The notes: generated from the letters alone by a model not told the origin. A stretch of DNA of 36,889 bases from Xanthobacteraceae bacterium (GCA_031291445.1 JARLJA010000054.1:1-36889); one strand, 5' to 3'; numbered from the stretch's first letter, positions 18,753 to 27,814 are shown. Translations and numbers: made by a program.

Positions 18753-19754
18753 TCACAACACCGGCGTCCACGTCACCGGCACCAGGCGATAGCCGGCGCC
18801 GTCCTTCTCGACATGGCCGATCGACGGGAACGAGAAGTGGAAGCCGACCACCGTGGCCTTTTCCGCCGCGGCCATGTCGTAGAACTTGTGCCGCGTCGCC
18901 TGCGCCATGTCGGGATCGATGTCGAACACCACGTGCCAGTCCGGATTGCGGAGGAAGAACTCCGGAATGTTGGTGACATCCGACTGCAGCAGCACCTTGC
19001 TGGCGCCCGAGGCGACCGCGAAGGCGGTATGGCCCGGGGTGTGGCCGGGAGCCGCGACCGCGGTGATGCCCGGCGCGACCTCCTTGCCCCAATCGTAGCG
19101 GGTCACCTTGGACTCGATGCCGGCATAGACCTTGCGGACGTTGGCGAAATAGCCCTTCAGCATCGGATTGGACTCGGCCTTGGCGGCGTTGGCGTCGCTC
19201 ATCCAGAATTCCCAGTCCTTCGCCGGCACCATGATCTCGGCGTTGGGAAACGCCAGCGAGCCGTCGGCGGCGCGGATGCCGTTGGTGTGGTCGGGATGCA
19301 GGTGCGAGATCACCACGGCGTCGATGGTCTTGGGGTCGACCCCGGCGGCGGCGAGGTTCTGCAGCGTGCGGCCGACCGCGCCCTTGGAGGGCTCGAACGC
19401 GGCGGCGCCGTTGCCGGCGTCGATCAGCACGAGCTTGCTGCCGGTGTTGATGAGCTGCGGGTTGAACGGCACCCGGACCATACCGTCCGGCATGTAGGCG
19501 GCCTGCGCCGCGGCCAGCGCCTCGGTCTTGGAAACGTTGGTGACGAAGGCGTCCGGCATCGGGAACGTGGCAACGCCGTCGTTGATCGAGGTGCACTCGA
19601 AGCTGCCAACCTTGTAGCGGTAGAAGCCCGGCGCCTGGGCGCCGGCGGCGGGCACCGCCGCGGTCGCCCGCGTCGGCCACAGCGGCGCCAGCGCGGCTGC
19701 GGCGCCGATGGCGGCGGTTCCGGTGAGAAGATGGCGACGATTGAGTCCGGTCAT
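18753..19754 (-). CDS. Tat-exported MBL-fold metallohydrolase
   Basis: This 333-residue protein begins with a twin-arginine-type signal (NRRHLLTGTAAIGAAAALAP, residues 5-24). A metallo-beta-lactamase fold follows. The first metal motif is SHLHPDHTNG (H151, H153, D155, H156), the next PGHTPGHT, then a bridging Asp in LLQSDVTN and a late His in VGFHFSF. This set is that of binuclear zinc hydrolases related to lactonases and similar esterases. Position does not prove a substrate, but a lactonase-like activity would suit the catabolic genes downstream. The start at 19754 is set by GGAGG and the Tat signal. A pair of overlapping palindromes lies 45-64 bases upstream. Confidence 0.88.
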   Translation of the reverse strand: MTGLNRRHLLTGTAAIGAAAALAPLWPTRATAAVPAAGAQAPGFYRYKVGSFECTSINDGVATFPMPDAFVTNVSKTEALAAAQAAYMPDGMVRVPFNPQLINTGSKLVLIDAGNGAAAFEPSKGAVGRTLQNLAAAGVDPKTIDAVVISHLHPDHTNGIRAADGSLAFPNAEIMVPAKDWEFWMSDANAAKAESNPMLKGYFANVRKVYAGIESKVTRYDWGKEVAPGITAVAAPGHTPGHTAFAVASGASKVLLQSDVTNIPEFFLRNPDWHVVFDIDPDMAQATRHKFYDMAAAEKATVVGFHFSFPSIGHVEKDGAGYRLVPVTWTPVL

Positions 19755-20302
19755 GATGGTGTCCTCCTGATTGGGTGGCGATCCTTGAGGCGGCCGGAGC
19801 GATGCATCGCATGCGATGGTTGTGACGCGGATGACGCAGCCCCGGAAATGGGCCACCATTGAATATCTCTCAAACGTGGCAGTCTCGGAACCCGCCTGCC
19901 CTCGGCACTCAACCACAGCGGGGACCGGCGCGAGGATCACTTCGCGGTGAATCGGACATGCCGGCAGTGCGGCAACCGCTTGCTGAAGACGAAGATTTCC
20001 CGAATTGCCGGGCGCAGCCCGGCTGCTCCCGACCGCCGCGCGCCGACCCGACGGTCGTCGTGCCGCATTGCGGGACGCCGCTGGCCGCGGAGCCCGGCCA
20101 TCCCTCGCCATCCTTGCTTTATGCAGTGCAGTCCTGCATATGATACTCGTCGATGGACGGCCAGATGAAACGGCTTGTGCGGCGCGGCGTCAGCTTCTCC
20201 CATGGTTACCCTTTCATAATTCTTTCTTGCCTGAAAAACGCGATTTCGACGGCCGGCAATTGCGGGCAAGCGACACCTCTAATGAATGGAAAGGGTTTGC
20301 CC
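19755..20302. other. Long divergent intergenic region between the MBL-fold gene and the cold-shock gene
   Basis: This 548-bp gap has no credible gene; the overlapping reading frames are short and lack family features. It holds the palindrome pair at 19799-19818. Near the cold-shock gene, TTGCTT (20114-20119) and TATGAT (20139-20144) are possible promoter boxes with a long 19-base spacer, overlapping an inverted repeat ATGCAG..CTGCAT (20121-20139). If this promoter is real, the cold-shock mRNA has a 5' leader of about 150 bases, as is common for that family. Confidence 0.45.
19799..19818. promoter_or_regulatory. Overlapping perfect palindromes, candidate operator of the MBL-fold gene
   Basis: GCGATGCATCGC (19799-19810) and CATCGCATGCGATG (19805-19818) are each perfect palindromes and overlap by six bases. 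They lie 45-64 bases upstream of the MBL-fold start codon, where a repressor or activator would bind. No regulator gene is adjacent, so the binding protein is unknown. Confidence 0.4.
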
Positions 20303-20515
20303 ATGGCTATGGGAACCGTGAAGTGGTTCAATTCTCAAAAGGGCTTCGGCTTCATTGCCCCGGATAGCGGCGGCAGCGATGCCTTCGTCCACATCAGCGC
20401 CGTGGAACGCGCCGGCATCGGCGATCTGCGCGAAGGCCAGAAGGTCAGCTACGAACTCGTCGCCGACCGCAAGAGCGGCAAGATGTCGGCGGACAACCTT
20501 CGCCTCGTCGACTGA
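20303..20515 (+). CDS. cspA: Cold-shock domain protein (CspA family)
   Basis: This 70-residue single-domain protein binds single-stranded RNA and DNA and acts as an RNA chaperone. Both RNA-binding motifs are present: KGFGFI at about residues 13-18 and DAFVHIS at about 26-32. The opening MGTVKWFNSQKGFGFI is characteristic. The ATG at 20303 has AAAGGG seven bases upstream; upstream in-frame codons are not conserved in the family and are probably leader. The gene stands alone, with a long leader and a strong terminator downstream. Confidence 0.93.
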   Translation: MAMGTVKWFNSQKGFGFIAPDSGGSDAFVHISAVERAGIGDLREGQKVSYELVADRKSGKMSADNLRLVD

Positions 20516-20604
20516 CCTGACACAGGCACATCGCCATCAGGCATCACTCTCTCAGGGCCCTCGCGCATGTCGCGGCGGCCCGCGGCGAGCCACGCAGTTA
20601 TCGA

Positions 20605-20637
20605 CCCCGCGTTCCTTGTCAGGAACGTGGGGTTTTT
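20605..20637 (+). terminator. Rho-independent terminator after the cold-shock gene
   Basis: A 12-bp stem (CCCCGCGTTCCT pairing with AGGAACGTGGGG, one G-T pair) closes a TGTC loop and is followed by TTTTT. It starts 90 bases after the csp stop and precedes the next gene. This is the clearest intrinsic terminator in the window. Confidence 0.88.
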
Positions 20638-20686
20638 CAGTTGCCGTGCGCTCTTCGCGCCCGGTTCCTCGAACCGTGAGCGCCGC

Positions 20687-20974
20687 ATGACCGCCGCCAT
20701 CGTGCCACTCCCGACGTCGCACCCGCTGACGCTTTCGGCGGTGCTGGCGCACAGCGGCCTTCCCGGCACCCCGCCCGCGCTTGTCGAGGCGCACCGGAAC
20801 CATCGTCACGGGCTGTGGCGCATCAAATTCAGCTACGACGACGGCGAGCCGCTCTCGATGGAGGCGGCCCAGGCGACCATGCTGGCCGGCCACCTGCGCC
20901 ACATCGGCGAAACCGACCTCGCCGGCGAAGTAGAGACCGCGCTTCTGCAAGCGGAGCGCTTTCGGAAAATGTGA
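20687..20974 (+). CDS. Small protein of unknown function
   Basis: This 95-residue protein has no recognisable domain. It has no signal peptide or membrane segment. The central part (LWRIKFSYDDGEPLSMEAAQ) and the helical, Ala/Glu-rich second half suggest a small folded cytoplasmic protein. The ATG at 20687 is preceded by GTGAG and lies just after the terminator, so it probably has its own promoter. An upstream in-frame extension would run through the terminator hairpin and is rejected. Confidence 0.55.
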   Translation: MTAAIVPLPTSHPLTLSAVLAHSGLPGTPPALVEAHRNHRHGLWRIKFSYDDGEPLSMEAAQATMLAGHLRHIGETDLAGEVETALLQAERFRKM

Positions 20975-21079
20975 TCCGGCCTTTCCAGGCGGTTTGACCC
21001 GTCGGCTGGATATGGCAAATTCCAGCGGTTGATTTGGAACTTCCTGGAATCCGGAAGCTTCCTCGGAAGGCCCCGGATC

Positions 21080-21973
21080 ATGCGCGCGCTGTTCATCGGA
21101 CAGACCTATATCGACGTCACCTTCCTGGCCGACCGGATCCCGACCGGCGATGAAAAGGACGTCGCCACGGCCTACGCGGTGTCGTTCGGCGGCAACGCGG
21201 TCACCGCGGCGTTCTGCTGCGCGAGGCTGGGCATCGTGCCGGACTTGATCGCGACGCTGGCCGACGATTGGCTGGGGCGCATGTTCCTGGACATGGCGGG
21301 GAAATACGGCATTCCGATCCATCCCCGGAAGGTGCGCTCCTCGTCGCTCTCCTTCATCATGCCCAAGGACGGCAAACGGGCGATCGTGCGCTGCCGCGAC
21401 GACGATTACCTCCACCCCTTTCCGCAATTGCATCTCACCGGCTGCCGGGCGCTGCACCTGGACGGCCACCAGCACGACGCCGCCATCCACTATGCCAAAC
21501 TCTGCCGCGAGGCCGGCGTCCTGACCTCGCTCGATGGCGGCGGGCTGCGCCCCAATACCCACGAGCTCCTGGAATTCATCGACGTCGCCATCGTCGCCGA
21601 ACGGTTGTGCGAGCAGATGGGTTACGATCCGGCGGCGATGCTCGCCTATCTCAAGAGCCGCGGCTGCCGCATCGGCGGCGTGACGCTCGGCGAGCGGGGG
21701 CTCGTCTGGTACGACGAAACCGGCACCGAGCGCACCCTGCCGGCGCTCGCCATTCCAGCGGCGCGGGTCATCGATACCAGTGGCGCGGGCGACGTGTTCC
21801 ACGGCGCCTATGTCTACTCCTACCTCAGCGATCCCTCCAGGGACTGGGAGCACCATTTCCAGTTCGCGCGCCGCGCGGCCGCCCACAAGATCCAGCATGT
21901 CGGCAACGAGGCCGGCTTGCCGACGCTGCACGACATCGGCATCGTCGCGCAGGCCTACGAGACGCAGCCCTGA
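21080..21973 (+). CDS. PfkB-family carbohydrate kinase
   Basis: This 297-residue ribokinase-fold enzyme should phosphorylate a sugar or nucleoside with ATP. Visible are the N-terminal substrate-binding GGNAVTAA (about residues 38-45) and the C-terminal signature DTSGAGDVFHGAY (232-244), which holds the anion hole and the catalytic Asp (D238). The start at 21080 has GGAAGG upstream. The sugar cannot be told from the sequence; members related to sulfofructose kinase and to ribokinase look similar at this level. It lies alone between the small protein and the SDR gene. Confidence 0.88.
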   Translation: MRALFIGQTYIDVTFLADRIPTGDEKDVATAYAVSFGGNAVTAAFCCARLGIVPDLIATLADDWLGRMFLDMAGKYGIPIHPRKVRSSSLSFIMPKDGKRAIVRCRDDDYLHPFPQLHLTGCRALHLDGHQHDAAIHYAKLCREAGVLTSLDGGGLRPNTHELLEFIDVAIVAERLCEQMGYDPAAMLAYLKSRGCRIGGVTLGERGLVWYDETGTERTLPALAIPAARVIDTSGAGDVFHGAYVYSYLSDPSRDWEHHFQFARRAAAHKIQHVGNEAGLPTLHDIGIVAQAYETQP

Positions 21974-22078
21974 CGCGGGCGCGGCTTCGCATCCGCGCCC
22001 CCTTCCCCGACAGCCTCTTTCCTGACAGCGATCTCGCTGCTAGCGTTTCGCACAACTCACAGCGGGGCGCGGAAATCC

Positions 22079-22861
22079 ATGACAACTTTGTTCGACCTCA
22101 GTGGCCGCGTCGCGGTCGTCACCGGCGGCAACGGCGGCATCGGTCTGGGCTACGCGCTCGGCCTCGCCGCCCACGGCTGCGCGGTTTCGATCTGGGGCCG
22201 CAACGCCGACAAGAACGCCGCCGCCGCGGAGCGGCTGCGCGCGCTCGGCGGCAAGGTCCAGACCATCGTCTGCGACGTCGCCGACCGCGCCGCGGCCGAG
22301 CAGGCCACCGCGGCGACGCTCGACCAGTTCGGCCGGATCGACGGCTGCTTCGCCAATGCCGGCATCGGCGGCGGCGGCCGCACCGCCTTCATCGACCGCA
22401 GCGAGGAGGACTGGCGGCGGATGTTCGCGGTCAACCTCGACGGCGTCTTCCACAGCTTCCAGCCGGTGGCGCGGCACATGGTGGCGCGGGCCAAGGACGG
22501 CGACGCCTTCGGGCGGCTGGTCGCGACCTCGAGCATGTCGACGCGGTTCGGCACCGCGCGCAACGAGCACTACGCCGCCTCCAAGGCCGCGATCAACTCG
22601 CTGATCGCGGCGCTCGCGGTCGAGCACGCCCGCTTCGGCATCACCGCCAACGCCATCCTGCCGGGCTGGATCGACACCGAGATGACCGAGCCGCTGCAGG
22701 GCAACGACAAGTTCATGGCCAATGTGATGCCCCGTATCCCGCAGCGCCGCTTCGGCACGCCGCAGGATTTCTCCGGCATCGCCGTCTACCTGATGAGCGG
22801 GGCCTCGGCCTACCACACCGCCGACACCATCATGATCGACGGCGGCTACAGCATGTTCTGA
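22079..22861 (+). CDS. Short-chain dehydrogenase/reductase (classical SDR)
   Basis: This 260-residue Rossmann-fold oxidoreductase has the cofactor motif TGGNGGIG (residues 15-22), NAG (93-95), the catalytic Ser around 151-152, Y165 and K169 in YAASK, and the PGWIDTEM loop after the active site. The residue pattern after beta-2 (GRN) hints at NADP or mixed use, which is uncertain. Classical SDRs interconvert alcohols and ketones. Directly upstream of the monooxygenase-esterase fusion, it would suit oxidation of an alcohol to the ketone that enzyme needs, and it also parallels LvaD of the levulinate operon (inference). Confidence 0.88.
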   Translation: MTTLFDLSGRVAVVTGGNGGIGLGYALGLAAHGCAVSIWGRNADKNAAAAERLRALGGKVQTIVCDVADRAAAEQATAATLDQFGRIDGCFANAGIGGGGRTAFIDRSEEDWRRMFAVNLDGVFHSFQPVARHMVARAKDGDAFGRLVATSSMSTRFGTARNEHYAASKAAINSLIAALAVEHARFGITANAILPGWIDTEMTEPLQGNDKFMANVMPRIPQRRFGTPQDFSGIAVYLMSGASAYHTADTIMIDGGYSMF

Positions 22862-23344
22862 GGCTCGGGCCTCGAGGACCTCCGCGTGATCTCCCTGGTG
22901 AGGAGGCGCCCTTGCGCCATCTCGAACCATGAGGCCGGCGTCCTTCAAGACGCAGACTCAAAAAAGGCAGCCAAAAGAATCGGCTTGCGGTATCAAGCCC
23001 GGCAATGACGACAGGCAATAATCGCGTGCTGCCGTGGCTTGAAGATGCAGGTCGCATGTTCGCGTTACGCCAAACCGAATACCTGCCGTTGCAAGGAGGT
23101 TTGCGCCATGCGACGCTGGTTGCAGGTTCCGGCGCCCACCACTGATCAAACAAGAACGCGCCGGAGCGGGAGAGGAAACAGCCAAGCTGAGAAGGGGTAC
23201 TGCCGCCTCTTCCAACGTACCGGCTGCGGCGAAGGGTGCGCACTGCTGCCGCAGATCCGGCGTTCCGACCACCAAGCGGGCGCGCGGCGTTGATCGTGAA
23301 GCCAAGATCCTAAAGCAAAACAATGACTGCAAAGGGAGGATGGT
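22862..23344. other. Intergenic region upstream of the monooxygenase-esterase gene
   Basis: This 483-bp gap contains a half copy of a family-1-type repeat around 22983-23010 (GGTATCAAGCCCGGCAATGACG). A 61-codon reading frame at 23108-23293 with AAGGAGG upstream has no recognisable domain and is not called. The promoter of the downstream gene should lie within about 23250-23330, which is locally AT-richer. GGGAGG at 23334-23339 is the ribosome binding site for 23345. Confidence 0.45.
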
Positions 23345-26017
23345 ATGCCAGACGCACTCGCTGCTGCACGTGCTTCGGATTCAGCCGGCAATATTGCGAC
23401 GCAACAGGTCGATGTCGTCGTCGTGGGGGCCGGATTCGCCGGTCTCTATCTTCTGCACCGCCTGCGCAAGGCCGGCTTTGCCGTGGTCGGGCTGGATGAA
23501 GCCGACGACGTCGGCGGCACCTGGTACTGGAACCGGTATCCCGGCGCGCGCTGCGACATTCAGACCATCGACTACAGCTACAGCTTCGATCCGGACCTGG
23601 AGAAGGCGTGGACGTGGTCGGAGAAATACGCCACCCAGCCGGAAATCCTGCGCTACCTCGGCTTCGTCGCCGACCGCTACGACCTGCGGCGCGACATCCG
23701 TTTCCGCACCAGGGTGACGCAGGCGACCTGGGACGAGGCCACGCAGCGCTGGCTGCTCACGACCGATAGCGGCGCCAAGGTGTCCTGCCGCTATTACATC
23801 ATGGCGACCGGCTGCCTCTCCACGCCCAAGCCGCCGGAAATCGACGGCGTCAAGGACTTCAAGGGCGAGATCTATTTCACCGGCCGCTGGCCCCACCATG
23901 ACGTCAAGTTCGCCGGCAAACGCGTCGCGGTGATCGGCACCGGATCGTCGGCGATCCAGTCGATCCCGCTGATCGCCGAGCAGGCCGCGCACCTCACCGT
24001 GTTCCAGCGCACGCCGAACTTCGCCCTGCCCGCCCACAACGGCCCGGTGCCGGCGGATCGCAAGGCGCTGCTGGAAGGCGACCGCGCCGCGTACCGCGAA
24101 CAGGGACGCTGGTCGCTCGTCGGCGTGCCGCTGCCGCAGCAGACCGCCGTCAGCTGGCAGCTGAGCGAAGCGGAGCGCCGCGAGCGCTTCGAAGAGGCCT
24201 GGGCCAAGGGCGATCTCGTTCATATCCTGACCCAGCTGTGGGCCGACCAGGGCAGCGACGTCGACGGCAATCGGCTGGTGGCCGAGCTGTTCCGGGAGAA
24301 GATCCGCTCCATCGTCAAGGATCCCGAGACGGCGGCCGCGCTGTCCCCGCACGACCATCCGTTCGGCGCCAAGCGTCCCTGTCTCGATACCAACTACTAC
24401 GCCACCTACAACCGTCCCAACGTCACGCTGGTGGACCTGCGGAAGGAGCCGATCCGCTCGATCACGGCCACCGGCATCAGGACCGACCAGCGCAGCGTCG
24501 ACGTCGATGTCATCGTGTTCGCCACCGGCTTCGACGCCATGACCGGCGCGATCATGGCGGTGCATCCCATCACCGGGCGCGGCGGCAAGTCGCTGTCGGA
24601 GGTTTGGGCGCATGGTCCACAGAGCTATCTCGGGCTGACCGTCGCGGGCTTCCCCAACCTGTTCATGATCACCGGCCCGGGCAGCCCGTCGGTGCTGTCC
24701 AACATGGCGGTGTCGATCGAGCAGCACGTCGACTGGGTGGTCGACCGCCTGACCGCGTTGCGCGAGGCCGGCTTCACCACCATCGAGGCCACCGAGACCG
24801 CGCAGGCGGGCTGGACCCGGCATCTGGCGGACTGCTCGATGCTGACGCTGCACCGGCTGGCGAACACCTGGTACACCGGCGCCAACGTCCCCGGCAAACC
24901 GCGGGGCGTGATGCCCTATACCGGCGGCGTCGGTCCCTATCGCTCGATCTGCGACGAAGTCGCAGGCCGCGGGATGCTCGGATTCAGGCTCACCGGGCCC
25001 AAGGTCGCCGAGCAATGCAACGACGGCGAGATCGTCCGCCTGCAGCCCGACGTGCGGCTGGTGCTGGGCATGCTGGCGCAGATGCAGCTGCCGCCGATCG
25101 AGTCGTTCGGAGCCCAGGGCGCGCGCGACTTCGTCAACGAGTTCAACAAGAGCCGTCCCGCCGGCCGGCCGGTCGGCGAGGTCAGGGACGGCACACTGCA
25201 AGGCGCCGACGGCGCGCTGCCCTATCGCCTCTATCGGCCGGCGACGCCGGGACCGCATCCGATCGTGGTCTATTTCCACGGCGGCGGCTGGGTGCTGGGC
25301 GACGAGCAATCCGACGATCCGTTCTGCCGGGACATCTGCCGGCGAACCGGAATGACCGTCGTCAGCGTCGGTTATCGCCATGCTCCCGAGCACCGTTTCC
25401 CGGCCGCGGCCGAGGACGGCTACGCCGCGACCCGCTGGATCGCCGAGCATGCGGCCGACCTCGGCGGCAGGCCGGGGCCGGTGATGGTTGCGGGCTGGAG
25501 CGCCGGCGCCAATATCGCCGCCGTCACCTGCCAGCTGGCGCGCGACCGCGGCGGCCCGCAGATCGCGGGCCAGCTCCTGGTCTGCCCGGTCACCGACTGC
25601 AGCTTCGACCGCCCGTCCTACACCGAGAACGCGGCCGGCTACTTCCTGACCCGCTCGCTGATGTTCTGGTTCTGGGACCTCTACTGCTCGCCGGCCGACC
25701 GCACCGACCCGCGCGCCTCGCCGCTCCGCGGCAAGCTCGCGAACCTGCCACCGGCCTGCATCGTGACCTGCGAATTCGACCCGCTGCGGGACGAGGGCAA
25801 CGCCTACGCGGAAGCCCTCACGGCCGCTGGCGTTTCGGTCGAGCACCTCCAGGCCCGCGGCCACTTCCACTCGTCGTTCGTCATGGTCGACGTGGTGGTC
25901 ACCGGTGCCGGCGGTCGCGCCCAGATGGCGGACGCGCTGCGCCGCTTCGCCGGCCTGCCTCCGGCGGCCGGACGCGGCGATGAGGGGCTGCACGGACTGG
26001 CCGTCGCCGCCGAGTAG
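23345..26017 (+). CDS. Fusion of a Baeyer-Villiger monooxygenase to an HSL-type alpha/beta-hydrolase
   Basis: This 890-residue protein carries two enzymes in one frame. Residues about 20-560 are a flavin-dependent Baeyer-Villiger monooxygenase: FAD motif GAGFAG (28-33), [14 protein letters not shown] (58-71), fingerprint [12 protein letters not shown] (172-183) and NADPH motif GTGSSA (198-203). Residues about 620-870 are an HSL-family esterase: oxyanion HGGG (645-648), nucleophile elbow GWSAG with S719, Asp in FDPLRDE (D812), and His840 or 842. The first half would turn a ketone into an ester or lactone, the second would hydrolyse it. Oddities are Phe at 178, where BVMOs usually have His, and GWSAG instead of GDSAG. 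Start set by GGGAGG. No frameshift is visible at the joint (about 560-620). Confidence 0.9.
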   Translation: MPDALAAARASDSAGNIATQQVDVVVVGAGFAGLYLLHRLRKAGFAVVGLDEADDVGGTWYWNRYPGARCDIQTIDYSYSFDPDLEKAWTWSEKYATQPEILRYLGFVADRYDLRRDIRFRTRVTQATWDEATQRWLLTTDSGAKVSCRYYIMATGCLSTPKPPEIDGVKDFKGEIYFTGRWPHHDVKFAGKRVAVIGTGSSAIQSIPLIAEQAAHLTVFQRTPNFALPAHNGPVPADRKALLEGDRAAYREQGRWSLVGVPLPQQTAVSWQLSEAERRERFEEAWAKGDLVHILTQLWADQGSDVDGNRLVAELFREKIRSIVKDPETAAALSPHDHPFGAKRPCLDTNYYATYNRPNVTLVDLRKEPIRSITATGIRTDQRSVDVDVIVFATGFDAMTGAIMAVHPITGRGGKSLSEVWAHGPQSYLGLTVAGFPNLFMITGPGSPSVLSNMAVSIEQHVDWVVDRLTALREAGFTTIEATETAQAGWTRHLADCSMLTLHRLANTWYTGANVPGKPRGVMPYTGGVGPYRSICDEVAGRGMLGFRLTGPKVAEQCNDGEIVRLQPDVRLVLGMLAQMQLPPIESFGAQGARDFVNEFNKSRPAGRPVGEVRDGTLQGADGALPYRLYRPATPGPHPIVVYFHGGGWVLGDEQSDDPFCRDICRRTGMTVVSVGYRHAPEHRFPAAAEDGYAATRWIAEHAADLGGRPGPVMVAGWSAGANIAAVTCQLARDRGGPQIAGQLLVCPVTDCSFDRPSYTENAAGYFLTRSLMFWFWDLYCSPADRTDPRASPLRGKLANLPPACIVTCEFDPLRDEGNAYAEALTAAGVSVEHLQARGHFHSSFVMVDVVVTGAGGRAQMADALRRFAGLPPAAGRGDEGLHGLAVAAE

Positions 26018-26038
26018 ATCCGGTCGAAATCACTCAGG

Positions 26039-26066
26039 CCGGCGGGCGCCCGATCGCGCCCGCCGG
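26039..26066. terminator. Perfect 11-bp hairpin between convergent genes
   Basis: CCGGCGGGCGC (26039-26049) pairs perfectly with GCGCCCGCCGG (26056-26066) around a 6-base loop. It lies in the 75-bp gap between the stop codons of the fusion gene and the acyl-CoA dehydrogenase gene, so it could stop transcription from both sides. There is no T-tract, so intrinsic termination is uncertain. Confidence 0.5.
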
Positions 26067-26092
26067 TCAGCGTCTCGGCGACGGCGCGCGCC

Positions 26093-27388
26093 TCAGGCCC
26101 GCGCCCCCTCCTTCACCTTGTTCGGCCCCATGAAGCCGAACAGGAAGCCGGCGATCTTGCGCATCTGGATCTCCTCGCTGCCCTCGGTGATGCGGTAGCG
26201 GCGGTGATGGCGATAGATGTGCTCGAACGCCTTGTGGCGCGAATAGCCGATGCCGCCATGGACCTGCATGGCGCGGTCGGCGGCCTCGCAGCACATGCGG
26301 TTGGCCCAGTAGTTGCACATCGAGACCTTGTCCGACAGCGTGCGCTCGATGGCGTCGCGCGACAGGCCGTCCATCTCGTGCGCGGTCTTGCGGATCAGGA
26401 GCCGCAGCATCTCGGCCTGGGTCGCGAGCTCCACCAGCGGCCACTGGATCGCCTGGTTGTCCGCCAAGGGCCTGCCGAACGGCTTGCGCTCGCGCGCGTA
26501 TGTCACGCTCTCGTTGATGCAGTAGACCGCGGCGCCGAGCGAACTCGCCGCCTGGCGGATGCGGTTCTCGTGGACGAAGCATTGCGCCAGCGCCAGCCCG
26601 CGGTCGACCGGTCCGAACAGCGCGTCGTCGGGCACGAACACGTCGGTGAAGCTCACCCGGGGATGGTCGGTCGGCATGTTGAAGGTCCACAGATACTCCT
26701 CGACCTTCACGCCCGGCGTCGAGGTGGGCACCAGGAAGCAGGTGATGCCGCTGGCGTCGCCGTCCTTGCCCGAGGTGCGCACGAAGGTGGCGCAATGGGT
26801 CGCCACATGCATGCCGGTGGTCCACATCTTCTCGCCGTCGATCCGCCAGCCCTCGACCCCGCCCCGGGTCTCGCGTACCGCGCGGGTCTCCATGTGGGTG
26901 GCGTCGGAGCCGTGGTCCGGCTCGGTGAGGCCGAACGCGATCCGCACCTCGCCCCTGATGCTGGCCTCGATATAGGCCGCCTTCTGCGCGTCGGTGCCGT
27001 AGGTCTCGAGCATGGTCACCAGCGGGAAGTTGCCGACGATCGAATGCTCGTTCTGCAGATCGTTGTGCAGGCCCAGCCCTTGGCTCGCGAAGTGCTCGCG
27101 GATCACCGCCATCCACAGGTTGCTGCCGCCGCGGCCGCCGTAGCGCCTGGGCAACGCGAAGCGCAGGTGCCCGGCGCGGTCGGCGCGGGTCTTGGCCTCG
27201 CGCAGCAGCAGCTCCCATTCGTGGCGCGGCAGCCCGCCGGCCTCGAAATCGGTGCGCGCCCACTCGCGGCGATGGTCGAAGAACCGCCCGTTGTCGTTCT
27301 CACGCTCGAGCGGCTTGATCTCGCGGGCGATGAAGGCATCGAGCTCGGCGAGGTAGGCGACGAGGTCCGGCGGCAGCGCGAAATCCAT
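26093..27388 (-). CDS. Acyl-CoA dehydrogenase, LvaC/ACAD10-11-like by context
   Basis: This 431-residue flavoprotein has the acyl-CoA dehydrogenase layout: an N-terminal helical domain, a middle beta domain (FGLTEPDHGSDATHM and MWTTGMH contact flavin and substrate) and a C-terminal helical domain with MQVHGGIGYSRHK. A Glu in TEGSEEIQ (about residue 402) is at the MCAD-type catalytic base position. The start at 27388 has AGGGAG upstream. It is the last gene of an operon with a small DUF6285-like protein and an APH-type kinase. That is the same set and order as lvaA-lvaB-lvaC, where the dehydrogenase-like protein acts on a phosphorylated 4-hydroxyacyl-CoA. Ordinary beta-oxidation is the alternative. 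Confidence 0.88.
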   Translation of the reverse strand: MDFALPPDLVAYLAELDAFIAREIKPLERENDNGRFFDHRREWARTDFEAGGLPRHEWELLLREAKTRADRAGHLRFALPRRYGGRGGSNLWMAVIREHFASQGLGLHNDLQNEHSIVGNFPLVTMLETYGTDAQKAAYIEASIRGEVRIAFGLTEPDHGSDATHMETRAVRETRGGVEGWRIDGEKMWTTGMHVATHCATFVRTSGKDGDASGITCFLVPTSTPGVKVEEYLWTFNMPTDHPRVSFTDVFVPDDALFGPVDRGLALAQCFVHENRIRQAASSLGAAVYCINESVTYARERKPFGRPLADNQAIQWPLVELATQAEMLRLLIRKTAHEMDGLSRDAIERTLSDKVSMCNYWANRMCCEAADRAMQVHGGIGYSRHKAFEHIYRHHRRYRITEGSEEIQMRKIAGFLFGFMGPNKVKEGARA

Positions 27389-27435
27389 GACGGTTCTCCC
27401 TGGTGTTCTTGTTGTGTCGTGCAGGCCTGCCCGCG

Positions 27436-27810
27436 TCAGCGGCGATCGACCTCGTCGAGATAGGCGCCGTAGCTCGGCTGGTCGACGGCGAGCTTGTCGA
27501 GCGTGGTCGCCCACAGGTGGGCGACGAGCCGCGGATCGTCGGCGGCGAGGCTGCCGTCGGCGATGCGGGCGCAGAGCCGGGCGTTGAGCGCAGCGAGCGG
27601 GCCGGTCTCGCCGAGCAGCGCCTCGAGACGCTTCAGCTCGACGGCGTCGGAGGTCGCCTGGCGTTCGAGCTGGCGGACCACCAGCTCCAGCGCGTTGATC
27701 GAGACCCGCGCCTCGAAGGCGGTGCTGCCGGAGAGCCGCGGCAACAGCCTGTCGCGCAAGGTGGCGGCGACGGTGCGCACCAGATCGACGGGTTCGGGAC
27801 GGTCCTGCAT
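27436..27810 (-). CDS. DUF6285-like small protein (LvaB-like by position)
   Basis: This 124-residue, mostly helical protein starts MQDRPEPVDLVRTVAATLRD and contains the stretch FEARVSINALELVVRQLE. Both resemble the DUF6285 family, which I recall being encoded beside APH-type kinases and acyl-CoA dehydrogenases. In the Pseudomonas levulinate operon, a protein of this size (LvaB) is needed together with the kinase LvaA to phosphorylate 4-hydroxyvaleryl-CoA. Here the start lies only 4 bases after the kinase stop and the stop 47 bases before the dehydrogenase start, so it is translated with both. Family call is from memory of the sequence pattern; function is inferred from context. Confidence 0.72.
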   Translation of the reverse strand: MQDRPEPVDLVRTVAATLRDRLLPRLSGSTAFEARVSINALELVVRQLERQATSDAVELKRLEALLGETGPLAALNARLCARIADGSLAADDPRLVAHLWATTLDKLAVDQPSYGAYLDEVDRR

Positions 27811-27814
27811 GCGA

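Noticed and set aside
23108-23293. 61-codon open frame with AAGGAGG upstream in the gap before the monooxygenase-esterase gene
   Set aside because: No recognisable domain, Arg/Gln-rich composition and no support beyond the ribosome-binding-like sequence; kept only as a note.
23381-25993. Minus-strand open frame of 870 codons opposite the monooxygenase-esterase gene
   Set aside because: It is a GC-driven antisense shadow: composition is dominated by Arg, Gly, Ala, Asp and His without any domain, while the plus strand has full family motifs.
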